From Paracholeplasma brassicae (lineage in GTDB: Bacteria > Bacillota_I > Bacilli_A > Acholeplasmatales > UBA5453): a DNA stretch of 64,000 bases. The stretch spans positions 62,001 to 126,000 of the forward strand of contig NC_022549.1 of NCBI RefSeq assembly GCF_000967915.1. Reading direction: 5' to 3'. Every line of letters begins with the position of its first letter. The stretch's first letter is position 1. Below, in pieces: positions 18,321 through 28,784 of the stretch. The notes beneath the pieces are model-generated. The model made no database searches, had not been told where the DNA came from, and worked only from the letters and a program-made list of their open reading frames with translations. The translations under genes were made by a program, and so were the position numbers.

Positions 18321-18971
18321 ATGAATGAAAACATCAAAAAACTAATTGAAGAGAATCCAGACTTAGCATTATTGTTAAGTGAGAAAGACCATCAAATATA
18401 TAGTCTAATGAAACAAGTCGACACCCTTTAATTTACTCTATCGAAATTTAATAAAGAACTCTTTGGTAAAAAGAGTGAACAAATGAAGAAGGATGAGGAC
18501 GTTAACTTGTTCAACTTTAATGAACCAGAAGAACATCAAAACCTAAACGCCGTTGAACCAACCATTGATAAAGTCAGCACACCTAAAAAAAAGACTTAAA
18601 GAACAAGTAAAGACGGTTAAACAAAGAGAAATCGTCTATGACTTAAATGAGGAGGATAAGACCTGCAGCGATTGTCATTCTACTTTAGTTGAAGGCGGTA
18701 TTTGACTAGAGAAACCATTGAAGCGATTAAGGTCATGGAAAAGACGATCACACATAAGTGTCCGGTGTGTAACACATTCCACAAACAAGAAAGTCCTCAC
18801 TTACCAATTGAAGGTAGTATCGCTAGAGCGAGTCTACTTTCACAGGTAATTACCGATAAAAAAGCCAACGCACTCCCTTTATATCGCCAAAGCGAAGACT
18901 ATAAGCGAATCGGTTTATCGTTATCTAGACAAACCTTATCGAACTGGATGATAAAACCAGTCAGCTTTTAG
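18321..18971 (+). pseudogene. tnpC: IS66 transposase TnpC, broken and truncated
   Basis: The ATG at 18321 follows AAGGGGG. The N-terminus is IS66 transposase-like, with an in-frame TAA at 18429 and later frameshifts, but recognisable pieces persist: FNKELFGKKSEQ, CPVCNTFHKQESP (zinc-binding), LPLYRQSEDYKRIG and LSRQTLSNWMI. The DDE catalytic domain is absent. Confidence 0.8.
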
Positions 18972-19174
18972 AAATAATTTACGCTAATTAAGTGATATAT
19001 TATAGGCAATTCATTACTAAATGCATGGTTGATGACGGTTGTAATAATTGCTGTTGCGATTAAGCTTGAGATAGCTGACAGATGTACCGTCATCGCATTT
19101 AAAATCCCAAAGATAATAAACTGTTCAAAATCATACAGACCTAAACTCTTATAGATTGCTATATTAACATCTTA
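18970..19174 (-). pseudogene. FtsX/MacB-like permease C-terminal fragment
   Basis: Read on the minus strand, about 65 residues include NIAIYKSLGLYDF followed by two hydrophobic helices. This pattern resembles the start of the last two helices of FtsX-domain ABC permeases, where an I.KSLG motif precedes the membrane segments. No start codon or ribosome site is seen. It lies between the truncated IS66 and the terminator of the hydrolase gene, so it is probably a relic deleted by the IS. Confidence 0.45.
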
Positions 19175-19177
19175 TAC

Positions 19178-19207
19178 AAAAAAACGGGAACTTATTTAAG
19201 TTCCCGT
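19178..19207 (-). terminator. Intrinsic terminator of the alpha/beta hydrolase gene
   Basis: On the minus strand ACGGGAACTT/AAGTTCCCGT forms a perfect 10-bp stem with a 4-base loop, followed by a T run. Confidence 0.88.
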
Positions 19208-19223
19208 CTAAAAGCTACTAGAT

Positions 19224-21275
19224 TTATTTGAATGTGATTAAGTAAACAGCTGTGTTTGCTACAGCAACGAATGTGAAGAACATTGTTGTGAAGAATACAC
19301 CTGTCCAAATATTGCCTGTCTTTTCAGCTAATCTTCTTAAGATGATACCTGCAACCACTAGGGTTGGAACTAAACCAACTAATAGGATTGCGTTAAGTGA
19401 GAAGTTGTTGAATGCTGCAACACCTGTGTTGTATAGAACAAAATAGTCATACACTAAGAATAAAATGACTGGTCCAACCAATAGTACTGCTGCTAAGATA
19501 TCAGCAAGTATTGGCTTCATCTTCTTAGCATTAACGAATACGCTAATGCCTACTGCTAAGTAGTAAACGAAGAAAATTGGTATGTATCTTAATGCTGCAA
19601 TAAATTGACGGTTGTTGAAGACTTTAATTGCATATGTATAGAATCTAAAGTCTGTCTTGAAAATCCATTCAATGATCGCAATGAATAAGAAGAATCCAAA
19701 GGTTAAGACTATTGAAGTTACTAAGCCCATACCAACTTCTGTCCAAGATGCTTTAAGCCCGTAAGGGTTATCAGAAACTTTGAACATTGGTGTAGTAGCA
19801 AATGTAATCAGTAATGTTAATAAACCAGCAGCCATTGCCCAATAGGCAATTGAGTTAATAGAAGGTGCACTCCAGTAATTAACGTTATTAATGATGCCTG
19901 GATTGACTAATACCCATCTAAATGCTAATGCGATTAAGACAACTACAGAAGAACCAAGTGTAATCTTTTGTGCAAGTTTAACAAGTCTTTCTTCTTCTTT
20001 AACAAGGGTAATTAACCATACAGCGATTACGAAGAATATTGCCCCACCAGCAACATAATGCATCGTTTTCGCAAGTAAGTCCATACCTGCAGCTTGTCTA
20101 TCCATGAAGATGTTTAAATAGAAAGCACTTAACAATAATGATCCTACAATTAAAACCACTTTAAGTTTGTTTAAATGAGGTTCGTTGGATGATTTTAGGC
20201 TAGTTGATTCACTTTGTTGTTTAATAATTTTATTGAATACTGGTAATTGTGTTAGTAAAGTGAATGCTGGGAAAATCATTAAGAACAATGCGATTAAAGC
20301 GATAAGCGTAAATGCTTCTTTAAGCCACCATACTTGTCCACCTTGTTCTTCAATACCATATGAAGAAAGTGTGCCTAAATCTGCATGTCTATTAAGTTGG
20401 AATTCAAATGCATCTGTGAAGAAATCAATTGTATTTCTACCAGTTTCTAAGCTCCATGTATTTTGAGGATGTGTTTCATCTGGTGTATAGATGATTCTTT
20501 GACCAGAATCTCTGTCATACCATGTTGAAGCTTCTGCATTGCCTTCGTCATCTCTACCTAGGAACTTAAGCCCCACAGTGTCTTTAACGAAATCTTTGTA
20601 TTTCACAGTGCCGTCAGCACCACTATTATCAAAGAAGAATTGATCCCAATGGGCAGCGATAATACCAGCAGATCTTGGGCCAAACATAGTTTCTGGATTG
20701 GCAACACCGATATATCTAAAGTCAGCACCAACTGGTAATGCTGCAGCTATCTTTCTGTAGCCATTTGTTAGGAAATCCATTTCATCAAAAATGACTGCAT
20801 AGGATGATGAGAACCCTCCCATAGAGTGACCGCTTACGCCAATCATACCATCGCCATTAGCAGCTTTTAAGACAAAATCTAAATCATAAACATATTGTAC
20901 AGCGTCATATACTGATCTAACAAAGAAGTTAAACGCAGCCGGCGTATCCCATCTTGAATCGCCATGGTCGTACATATCAAATGCCAATACGACAAAGCCC
21001 CTTCTTGAAAGCTCAATGGCTCCAATTTCTTGCATTTCAGCATTGTTTAAATACCCATGGGTAAGTACTACTGCTGGTGCAGGTTTAGAATCACTAACGC
21101 CCCTAGGTTTATATAGGTAGCCTGAAAGAGTGCCTCTTTCTGTTTCAAAACTCACCTTATCAACCTTAACTTGAAAAAACGAGTTTTGAACCGTCGATGC
21201 AAAAAAACTTGATGCTAACACAACAATAACGAGTGTTAGTAACCATACAACTGGCTTTTGAATTTTCTTCAACAT
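19224..21275 (-). CDS. Membrane-anchored alpha/beta hydrolase with C-terminal multi-helix domain
   Basis: A 683-residue protein. An N-terminal signal-anchor (residues 10-30) is followed by an extracytoplasmic alpha/beta hydrolase domain (about 40-300) with LTHGYLN (oxyanion hole), FDMYDHGDS, and the nucleophile elbow GHSMGG near residue 149. About ten hydrophobic segments fill the C-terminal half (about 320-680). It is probably a surface esterase or peptidase fused to a membrane domain of unknown role. AGGAGA precedes the ATG. It has a perfect-consensus promoter and a long 5' leader with a hairpin that may attenuate transcription. Substrate unknown. Confidence 0.75.
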   Translation of the reverse strand: MLKKIQKPVVWLLTLVIVVLASSFFASTVQNSFFQVKVDKVSFETERGTLSGYLYKPRGVSDSKPAPAVVLTHGYLNNAEMQEIGAIELSRRGFVVLAFDMYDHGDSRWDTPAAFNFFVRSVYDAVQYVYDLDFVLKAANGDGMIGVSGHSMGGFSSSYAVIFDEMDFLTNGYRKIAAALPVGADFRYIGVANPETMFGPRSAGIIAAHWDQFFFDNSGADGTVKYKDFVKDTVGLKFLGRDDEGNAEASTWYDRDSGQRIIYTPDETHPQNTWSLETGRNTIDFFTDAFEFQLNRHADLGTLSSYGIEEQGGQVWWLKEAFTLIALIALFLMIFPAFTLLTQLPVFNKIIKQQSESTSLKSSNEPHLNKLKVVLIVGSLLLSAFYLNIFMDRQAAGMDLLAKTMHYVAGGAIFFVIAVWLITLVKEEERLVKLAQKITLGSSVVVLIALAFRWVLVNPGIINNVNYWSAPSINSIAYWAMAAGLLTLLITFATTPMFKVSDNPYGLKASWTEVGMGLVTSIVLTFGFFLFIAIIEWIFKTDFRFYTYAIKVFNNRQFIAALRYIPIFFVYYLAVGISVFVNAKKMKPILADILAAVLLVGPVILFLVYDYFVLYNTGVAAFNNFSLNAILLVGLVPTLVVAGIILRRLAEKTGNIWTGVFFTTMFFTFVAVANTAVYLITFK

Positions 21276-21317
21276 AATCTCTCCTTTTTCTATGTAATTT
21301 TATAGAATCCATAAAAA

Positions 21318-21368
21318 AGAGTGAAGCTAAAACTATTCTTAAAAGAATCGTTTTTCCAGCTTCACTCT
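21318..21368 (-). promoter_or_regulatory. Leader hairpin with U-tract (possible attenuator) upstream of the hydrolase gene
   Basis: Arms AGAGTGAAGCT (21318-21328) and AGCTTCACTCT (21358-21368) are perfectly complementary, with inner AAAAC/GTTTT and ATTCTT/AAGAAT stems. Read on the minus strand the hairpin is followed by TTTTTT. It lies between the promoter and the start codon, so transcription must pass it. It could be a regulated terminator or a 5' stabilising stem. Confidence 0.6.
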
Positions 21369-21376
21369 ACGGGCTC

Positions 21377-21386
21377 TAAGCGCTTA
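21377..21386 (-). promoter_or_regulatory. LacI/CcpA-like operator downstream of the hydrolase promoter
   Basis: TAAGCGCTTA is a perfect 10-bp palindrome about 20 bases after the -10 box. In wider context (TGTAAGCGCTTAGA) it is close to a catabolite-responsive element. Confidence 0.5.
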
Positions 21387-21404
21387 CATTACGTTATCGA
21401 TTTC

Positions 21405-21433
21405 ATTATATCACCCAAAGAAATATATGTCAA
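21405..21433 (-). promoter_or_regulatory. Consensus sigma-70/SigA promoter of the hydrolase gene
   Basis: On the minus strand TTGACA (21433-21428) and TATAAT (21410-21405) are both perfect, with a 17-base spacer. Confidence 0.85.
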
Positions 21434-21555
21434 TACGTTGGAAATAGGCTATTTTGAGTACTATATTCTACGAAAACAAGGACGAAAGCTCTTTACTTTA
21501 TTTTTAATTAGTATAATTAACGATTGGTCTATTGATATAAATATGAATTACCCTC

Positions 21556-21584
21556 TTGACTAAACTACTTTTAAAATCTATAAT
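21556..21584 (+). promoter_or_regulatory. Promoter of the glp operon
   Basis: TTGACT (21556-21561) and TATAAT (21579-21584) are separated by 17 bases. The leader to the glpP start is about 95 bases and contains a terminator-like hairpin. Confidence 0.8.
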
Positions 21585-21626
21585 GAAGATAGAATTTAAG
21601 AGATAGAGTCTAGAGCAAAATCCACT

Positions 21627-21651
21627 AATGCATATCGTATGAGCATTTTTT
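21627..21651 (+). promoter_or_regulatory. Terminator-like hairpin in the glpP leader (possible GlpP target)
   Basis: AATGC/GCATT with an 11-base loop, followed by six T, lies in the leader before glpP. GlpP is known in Bacillus to antiterminate glp leaders, so autoregulation here is plausible. Confidence 0.5.
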
Positions 21652-21685
21652 GAGTTTGCTATTATTTTTATAAGAGGGGGTACTT

Positions 21686-22231
21686 GTGTTAAACAATCAA
21701 AGAATCATCCCGGCAATCGGAAATTTTCAAGATTTAAAAGTGTTCTTATCCAGTAATATGGTTTATGGTATACTGATGAACTTTCAACTGGCTCAATTAC
21801 CTGAACTTGTATTAGAAATGAAAAAATTCAACAAAAAAGTATTAATTCATTCCGAACTAATCAAAGGATTAAGTTCTGATGAATTTGGAGCAATCTATTT
21901 AATTCAAACTCTAAAAATAGATGGCATCATCTCAAGCAAACCGAGAGTTATCGAATTATGTAAGAAAAGGCAGGTGATTGGAATCCTAAGGTTTTTCTTT
22001 AAGGACTCAATATCACTTGAACAAGGTCTAGAAGTAGTTTCAAAACTCAATCCAGACTACCTAGAGGTTCTTCCAGCATTGTGTGTAGATATATTACCCG
22101 AAATTAAAGAACATGTTAAATGTGACATTTTGATGGGTGGTTTAATAAGGTCTAAAGATCAAATCGCTACGTGCCTTTTAAGTGGGGCAATTGCTGTTAC
22201 TACAAGCAATAAAGCGTTTTGGTTAAAATAA
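21686..22231 (+). CDS. glpP: Glycerol-3-phosphate responsive antiterminator GlpP
   Basis: A 181-residue protein matching GlpP in length and pattern: the RIIPAI opening, HSELIKGLSSDEFGA (about residues 52-66), DGIISSKPRVIE and LMGGLIRSKDQI near the C-terminus, on a TIM-barrel-like fold. In Bacillus GlpP binds glycerol-3-phosphate and leader mRNA to prevent termination upstream of glp genes. The start GTG follows AGAGGGGG. It heads the glp operon and is separated from the first oxidoreductase gene by a strong hairpin that may be its target. Confidence 0.88.
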   Translation: MLNNQRIIPAIGNFQDLKVFLSSNMVYGILMNFQLAQLPELVLEMKKFNKKVLIHSELIKGLSSDEFGAIYLIQTLKIDGIISSKPRVIELCKKRQVIGILRFFFKDSISLEQGLEVVSKLNPDYLEVLPALCVDILPEIKEHVKCDILMGGLIRSKDQIATCLLSGAIAVTTSNKAFWLK

Positions 22232-22253
22232 AAGTTAATCTAAGAAAAGAGAC

Positions 22254-22294
22254 AAAAGAGAAAAAAAGCGTTTTAGAAACCTTTTTTCTCTTTT
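22254..22294 (+). promoter_or_regulatory. Long hairpin between glpP and the first glp oxidoreductase gene
   Basis: A 13-bp stem (AAAAGAGAAAAAA with TTTTTTCTCTTTT) encloses an inner GTTT/AAAC pair. The 3' arm is U-rich, as in a terminator, and lies 22 bases before the next start. It may be a conditional terminator relieved by GlpP. Confidence 0.6.
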
Positions 22295-22315
22295 CATTTA
22301 TAAGGAGGCATTTAC

Positions 22316-23749
22316 ATGTATGATTATGTAGTTATTGGTTCAGGTATCATTGGTTCTTTGATCACAAGAGAACTATCAAGATACCCACTTAAAGTATTGG
22401 TGATTGATAAAGAAAATGATATTGCCAGTCATCAAACCGTCGCGAATAGTGCGATCGTTCACTCTGGCCATGACCCAAAAGAAGGGTCATTAAAAGCGAA
22501 GTTTTGTGTAGAGGGAAACCTCTTGTATGAACAACTCGAAAAAGAATTAAATATTTCTCTATTAAGAACCGGTGCGTTAGTGGTGGCTCATGATGATGAA
22601 GAGAATAAGAAGCTTCATGAACTCTATGAACGTGCATTAAGAAATGGGGTTCCTAAGGTATCAATCATTTCGGGCGATGAAGCGAGAAAAAGAGATCCAA
22701 GGTTATCACAATCGATTGTGATGGCTCTAGACTTACCAACAACCAAAGTCACTTTTCCTTGGGAAGTTGCGATTGCTAGTATTGGTAATGCGATAAAAAA
22801 TGGCGCTGAGTTTAAAAGAAATGCACACGTTATTAACATCATTAAACATGAGAATCACTTTGAATTAATACTGGAAAATAGGGATTCGATAGTGTCAAAA
22901 AATGTCATCAATTGTGCAGGTGTTAATAGTGACATAATCGCTTCATATATTGAAAGTCCAGAATTTAAGATTATCCCTAAAAAAGGTGAATACTATGTGT
23001 TAGACCGTAAGGCAAAAGGTCTGTTTAATAGTGTCATTTACCCACTACCAACTAAGAAGGGTAAGGGTGTTTTAATCGTCCCTCAAACACATGGTAATAT
23101 TCTTTTAGGTCCTACCTCCACTATTACAAGTGAACGTGAAAACTATGGTACTTCAAGAGATGGTTTAACCTATATCAAAGAACACTTAAAAGACTTATCG
23201 AATGATATTCCTTATGATTTAATCATCAGAACATTCGCAGGCATTAGGGCTTCTTCTACCTATGAAGACTTCTATATCAAAGAATCGAAAACACATAAGG
23301 GTTTTTATCATGTCGCTGGCATTGATTCACCAGGTCTTACTGCTGCACCAGCCATTGCGAACTATGTAGTTCATGAACTCCTTAAGATCAAACAACCCAT
23401 GAAAAAAGCGTTTGATCCATACCGCGAGAAACCGATTGTCTTTCATGAACTAGGAATGGATGATAAACTTCAATTACTTCAAACAAAACCAAAATATGGA
23501 AACTTGATTTGTAAATGTGAAAAAATCAGTGAACAGGAAATCATTGATGCCATTCATGGTCCTACAGGCAATGACACCATTAAAGGCATCAAGAAACGTG
23601 CTAGAGCGGGTGCGGGTTTATGCCAAGGTGGGTATTGTGAAGGCTTAGTATTAAAGATCATCGCAAGAGAACTTAATAAGCCTTTGACAGAAGTTAATTA
23701 CTATTCTATAGATACCCCAATTCTACTTAAGGAGACGAAGTCAAAATGA
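22316..23749 (+). CDS. FAD-dependent glycerol-3-phosphate dehydrogenase subunit with BFD-type [2Fe-2S] domain (GlpA-like)
   Basis: A 477-residue protein. The N-terminal FAD dinucleotide fold (VIGSGIIGS, near residue 7) and DAO-type core run to about 370. A C-terminal BFD-like iron-sulphur domain has CKC near 401 and CQGGYC near 440. This architecture belongs to anaerobic GlpA-like dehydrogenases that oxidise glycerol-3-phosphate to DHAP with a partner flavoprotein. AAGGAGG precedes the ATG. It overlaps the next gene by ATGA. Relatives include L-2-hydroxyglutarate oxidases, but the operon with glpK and glpP favours glycerol-3-phosphate. Confidence 0.82.
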   Translation: MYDYVVIGSGIIGSLITRELSRYPLKVLVIDKENDIASHQTVANSAIVHSGHDPKEGSLKAKFCVEGNLLYEQLEKELNISLLRTGALVVAHDDEENKKLHELYERALRNGVPKVSIISGDEARKRDPRLSQSIVMALDLPTTKVTFPWEVAIASIGNAIKNGAEFKRNAHVINIIKHENHFELILENRDSIVSKNVINCAGVNSDIIASYIESPEFKIIPKKGEYYVLDRKAKGLFNSVIYPLPTKKGKGVLIVPQTHGNILLGPTSTITSERENYGTSRDGLTYIKEHLKDLSNDIPYDLIIRTFAGIRASSTYEDFYIKESKTHKGFYHVAGIDSPGLTAAPAIANYVVHELLKIKQPMKKAFDPYREKPIVFHELGMDDKLQLLQTKPKYGNLICKCEKISEQEIIDAIHGPTGNDTIKGIKKRARAGAGLCQGGYCEGLVLKIIARELNKPLTEVNYYSIDTPILLKETKSK

Positions 23750-25001
23750 AAACATACGATCTGACCATTATTGGTGGTGGCGCAGCTGGATTAGCAGCCC
23801 TAAAAAGTGCCCTTGATGATAGACTAAACATATTACTAGTTGAACGTGAACGTATTTTAGGTGGCATCTTAAATCAATGTATTCATAATGGGTTTGGCTT
23901 ACATATGTTTCATGAAGAACTAACTGGTCCAGAATACGCTTCAAGATTTATTGAATCTCTGTCTAATGAATCCTTTGATATCCTTTATGGAACAACCGTC
24001 ATTGACATCAAGAAGAATGACTTATTTAAACTAACGCTTACAAGCGAAGCCCACGGGTATCAAGAAATAAAGTCCAAAGCAGTGATCATTGCTTCTGGAT
24101 GTTATGAAAGAACACGTGGGGCCATTGAGCTTCCTGGCGAAAGACCTAAGGGCATTATGCCTGCAGGTAGTGCCCAAAGATATCTTAATATGGATGGGTA
24201 TTTGGTTGGTAAAAACATCTTTATATTAGGCAGTGGAGACATCGGATTAATCATGGCCAGACGTATGACTTTAGAAGGTGCTAATGTACTGGGTGTTGCA
24301 GAAATAATGCCATATTCTAATGGTTTAACCAGAAATATTGTCCAGTGTTTAGATGACTATAACATTCCGTTATATTTATCTCATACCGTTACAAACATCA
24401 AAGGTAAAGACAAATTAGAACAAATCACAATTCAACAAGTAGATGATGAGTTTAACCCTGTTCCTAATACAGAAAAAACCTTTGATGTAGATACCTTACT
24501 TCTATCGGTAGGACTCATTCCTGATGTGGGGTTATTTGATTCCTTACAGATGACTAAAAGCAAGATTACTAAGAGTGCCGTTGTCGATCAAACCTTAATG
24601 ACTTCTGTCGAGGGGTTGTTTATCTGTGGGAATGCACTTCATGTTCATGATCTGGTAGACTGGGTAAGTAAAGAAGGCGAAAAGGCCGGTAAATATGCTA
24701 AACAATATTTACTTAATGGTAAGAATCCAAAACATGTAAAGAGGATTATCCCTGGAGCAAATATCCGTTATACAGTCCCTCAAGAAATCGACTTTAACAA
24801 CATCAGTGAAGATGCCATTACGCTTTCCTTTAGGGTTACAAGAAAACTGACTTCAGGCACATTTAAAGTAATGCAAAATGGTGAAGTCATTCAAATTAAG
24901 AAAGCAAAATACATCGCCCCAGCAGAAATGGAAAACATAACCATCAAATTTGAAGAACTTAAGAAGTTTGAAGATATCACTCTAGAACTGGAGGAAACAT
25001 T

Positions 25002-25005
<4 letters not shown>
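23746..25005 (+). CDS. Pyridine-nucleotide/FAD oxidoreductase partner of the glp dehydrogenase (GlpB-like role)
   Basis: A 419-residue flavoprotein with an N-terminal FAD motif (GGGAAGLAAL) and a second Rossmann motif (LGSGDIGLIMARR, near residue 162). A conserved CIHNGFGLH segment near residue 45 and ASGCYERTRG, typical of this subgroup, are also present. It probably passes electrons between the GlpA-like subunit, the DUF1667 protein and NAD(P) or another carrier. It overlaps both neighbours by 4 bases, so stoichiometric coupled translation is likely. Confidence 0.82.
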
Positions 25006-26857
<1,852 letters not shown>

Positions 26858-26875
26858 CCAAATTCTTCTATCAAA

Positions 26876-26908
26876 AAGTGTCGCTCGAATTGAACGGCAC
26901 TTCTTTTA
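26876..26908 (+). terminator. Putative terminator after glpK
   Basis: AAGTGTCG/CGGCACTT (8 bp with one G-U) with an 11-base loop, followed by CTTTTATTTCTT. It may derive from an IS end. Confidence 0.5.
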
Positions 26909-27045
26909 TTTCTTATCTCGACGATTTGTTGTTTAAATTCGTTTGAATAACGATTGCCTGTTGAAGACATGAGATCAACTCCTTCCTTATATTCTAACAT
27001 AAGTAGGATTCTTACTCTTTTTGTCTACTGTTCTATATTAACAGC
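26905..27045 (-). mobile_element. IS3-family element fragment (5' region and orfA start)
   Basis: On the minus strand an ATG at 26970, behind GGAAGGAG, opens MSSTGNRYSNEFKQQIVE, the helix-turn-helix start of IS3/IS150-type OrfA. The homology ends after ~25 residues, near the glpK terminator. Only the leader and the first codons remain, so the element is dead. Confidence 0.6.
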
Positions 27046-27302
27046 ATATTATTCTTAAAGTAACTAGTGGCTAATGGTAGCTTATTACAATGATGGTTTG
27101 CTGTTTTAAAATAAGAAATAGGTGTTCTCTGTTCTTTAATGGAAAAAGGCGATCTTTGGAATTGTACAGTGCTTAATCATTGAGTCTTTATAGGCTTTGG
27201 CTATCTTACCATCTCTACAAAGTGTAGCTACTTGAGATGGTTTTTTTCACATTAGTCTAATATTTTTCGGTAGTTAGGTAATTTTGATTTGTTAAATTAA
27301 AT
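27046..27302. other. Intergenic region without genes
   Basis: No open frame with recognisable content was seen between the IS3 fragment and the IS66 derivative. It ends with a terminator hairpin at 27209-27247, which suggests that a gene once preceded it. Confidence 0.5.
27209..27247 (+). terminator. Orphan intrinsic terminator
   Basis: CCATCTC/GAGATGG with an inner AAGT/ACTT pair and seven T follow. No intact gene ends just upstream on the plus strand. Confidence 0.65.
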
Positions 27303-27629
27303 GTAAGCGTCAAATATTAGACGGATTTCATTGTTCATCCTAAACTGCTAAGATTAAAATAAAAAGGCGGTTAATCAAATGAAATGTAATCCATAAGAAA
27401 CAAATGGCGCGTTCTTGTCAAGACCTACAACGAATCAGACTTAACCATGAAAGACTTTTGTCTTAAATATGATGTTAAAATCCACCACCTACAGTATTGG
27501 TTAAAGAAATTTAAGTATGAATCAACACTCACAAGTTTCGTCAAAGTTATTATCCCATCTACCAAACTCAAAAACCACTAAGATCTGAGCAATCAGGTCT
27601 TTTTTTGACGTCTAAAGTTTGACGCTTAC
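27303..27629. mobile_element. 327-bp non-autonomous IS66 derivative (MITE-like)
   Basis: It is bounded by inverted repeats GTAAGCGTCAAATATTAGAC (27303) and the complement of GTAAGCGTCAAACTTTAGAC (ending 27629). The GTAAGCG tips are typical of IS66 ends. The interior holds the tnpA leader and about 60 codons of frameshifted tnpA very similar to the element at 17489, then jumps to a short hairpin and the right end. Flanks AATTAAAT and AATTGATT match at 6 of 8 bases, consistent with a decayed 8-bp target duplication. Confidence 0.8.
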
Positions 27630-27825
27630 AATTGATTCCTCAAAATGAGCTTTATAACAACTCAATGATGATGGTTCTGTGTAGCATTTATTAAACACCT
27701 TAAAATAACAATACATTTTTTTTATATGATCATGGATCTTTACAGAGACTTCATAAATTGAAGTAATTTAGTTTTCATCTTGTATTATATGATTACGATA
27801 ATGATTATTTTAAGGAGGTGTAAAA
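27630..27825. other. Upstream region of the recombinase pair
   Basis: AT-rich with no gene. No promoter with two good boxes was identified. AAGGAGGTG sits just before the recombinase start. Confidence 0.4.
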
Positions 27826-28761
27826 ATGTCTTTTCATCCACTTTTCCAACTAATTGAAGACTACCTTACTGATAAGGATATGACCAAAGAATCCTTTGAC
27901 TTGTATCAAACCATACTTAAACAATACACTAATTATTTAAAAAATAATCAAATTGAATTTGCTAAAACAAGTGATGTAACTAAATACATAAAATCGATTA
28001 AAGATAAAGGCTATTCAGTTAGTTGGATTAATCTCCAACTAACAGCGATTAAAGGGTTATATAGATATTTAAGTGACAATCAACGAAGATATGATTTACC
28101 CTTAGAATATGCCTTTGATATAACGTTATCTATTAAAAATGAACAATCATCAAGAGAAAACAACAGACCACTACTAACGATTGAACAAGCCAAGCAATTG
28201 ATCATAAAAACGAAAGAAAATAGACGATACATTTGGCACTATCGTGACCACGCGATGATCTATTTGATGCTAACAACGGGGATTAGAGGTGTTGAGGTTA
28301 GACGCTTAAAGAAAAAGGATTTTAGTGTACTTAATGAACAGTTAATCTTATATGTTCAAGGTAAGGGTAGAGATAATGCAGATGAGTACGTCAAGATACC
28401 TAGCGGTGTTGAAGAAGCGATCAATGATTATCTATCAAAAAGAGAAGATAAGAGTCCTTATATCTTTGTTTCTCATAGGAAACATACCGATAAATACATG
28501 TTATCAAGAACCTTTTTTGATTCAATGTTTAAAAGGGTTTTAAGAGACTCTGGGTTAAGTGATTTGAACCTAACACCACATGCCTTAAGACATACAGCTG
28601 CGACAGCTAATTTACTTAGAGGTGAATCACTCGAACAAACCAGGCAGTTCATGAGACACAGTCAAGTAACTTCTACGATGATTTATGCCCATCATCTAAA
28701 AGAGAAGAATCTTGATAGCCAGAATGAACTAGAAAGCTTTATATTAAGTAGTGATGAATAA
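27826..28761 (+). CDS. Tyrosine recombinase (phage integrase family)
   Basis: A 311-residue protein with an N-terminal SAM-like core-binding domain (residues 1-95) and a C-terminal catalytic domain. Catalytic residues are visible: Arg I in TTGIRGVE (near residue 150), the HxLR box in TPHALRHTAAT (near 250), His/Trp-equivalent in MRHSQV, and nucleophile Tyr in MIYAHH near 286. It resembles XerC/D-like and integron-free recombinases of Firmicutes. AAGGAGGTG precedes the ATG. It is followed 23 bases later by a paralogue. It might catalyse DNA inversion or element integration next to the polysaccharide locus. Confidence 0.85.
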   Translation: MSFHPLFQLIEDYLTDKDMTKESFDLYQTILKQYTNYLKNNQIEFAKTSDVTKYIKSIKDKGYSVSWINLQLTAIKGLYRYLSDNQRRYDLPLEYAFDITLSIKNEQSSRENNRPLLTIEQAKQLIIKTKENRRYIWHYRDHAMIYLMLTTGIRGVEVRRLKKKDFSVLNEQLILYVQGKGRDNADEYVKIPSGVEEAINDYLSKREDKSPYIFVSHRKHTDKYMLSRTFFDSMFKRVLRDSGLSDLNLTPHALRHTAATANLLRGESLEQTRQFMRHSQVTSTMIYAHHLKEKNLDSQNELESFILSSDE

Positions 28762-28784
28762 TTATAAATGTGAGGTAATGAATT

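Larger units (their letters stand above)
17489..18971 (+). mobile_element. Truncated IS66-family insertion sequence
   Basis: The left inverted repeat starts at 17489 (GTAAACGTCAAATATTAGAC) and matches the end of the related element at 27303. The characteristic tnpA-tnpB-tnpC order follows. tnpA is frameshifted, tnpB is intact, and tnpC has stops and frameshifts and is cut off at about 18971. The right end is missing, so the element cannot move. It was inserted into a phage portal gene. Confidence 0.85.

Noticed and set aside
14916-18971. A complete prophage
   Set aside because: Only terminase and portal pieces remain, with no capsid, tail, lysis or replication genes and no attachment-site pair.
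21321-21563. An 80-codon plus-strand frame across the hydrolase leader
   Set aside because: It overlaps the minus-strand promoter, operator and leader hairpin, has no ribosome site and no recognisable composition.
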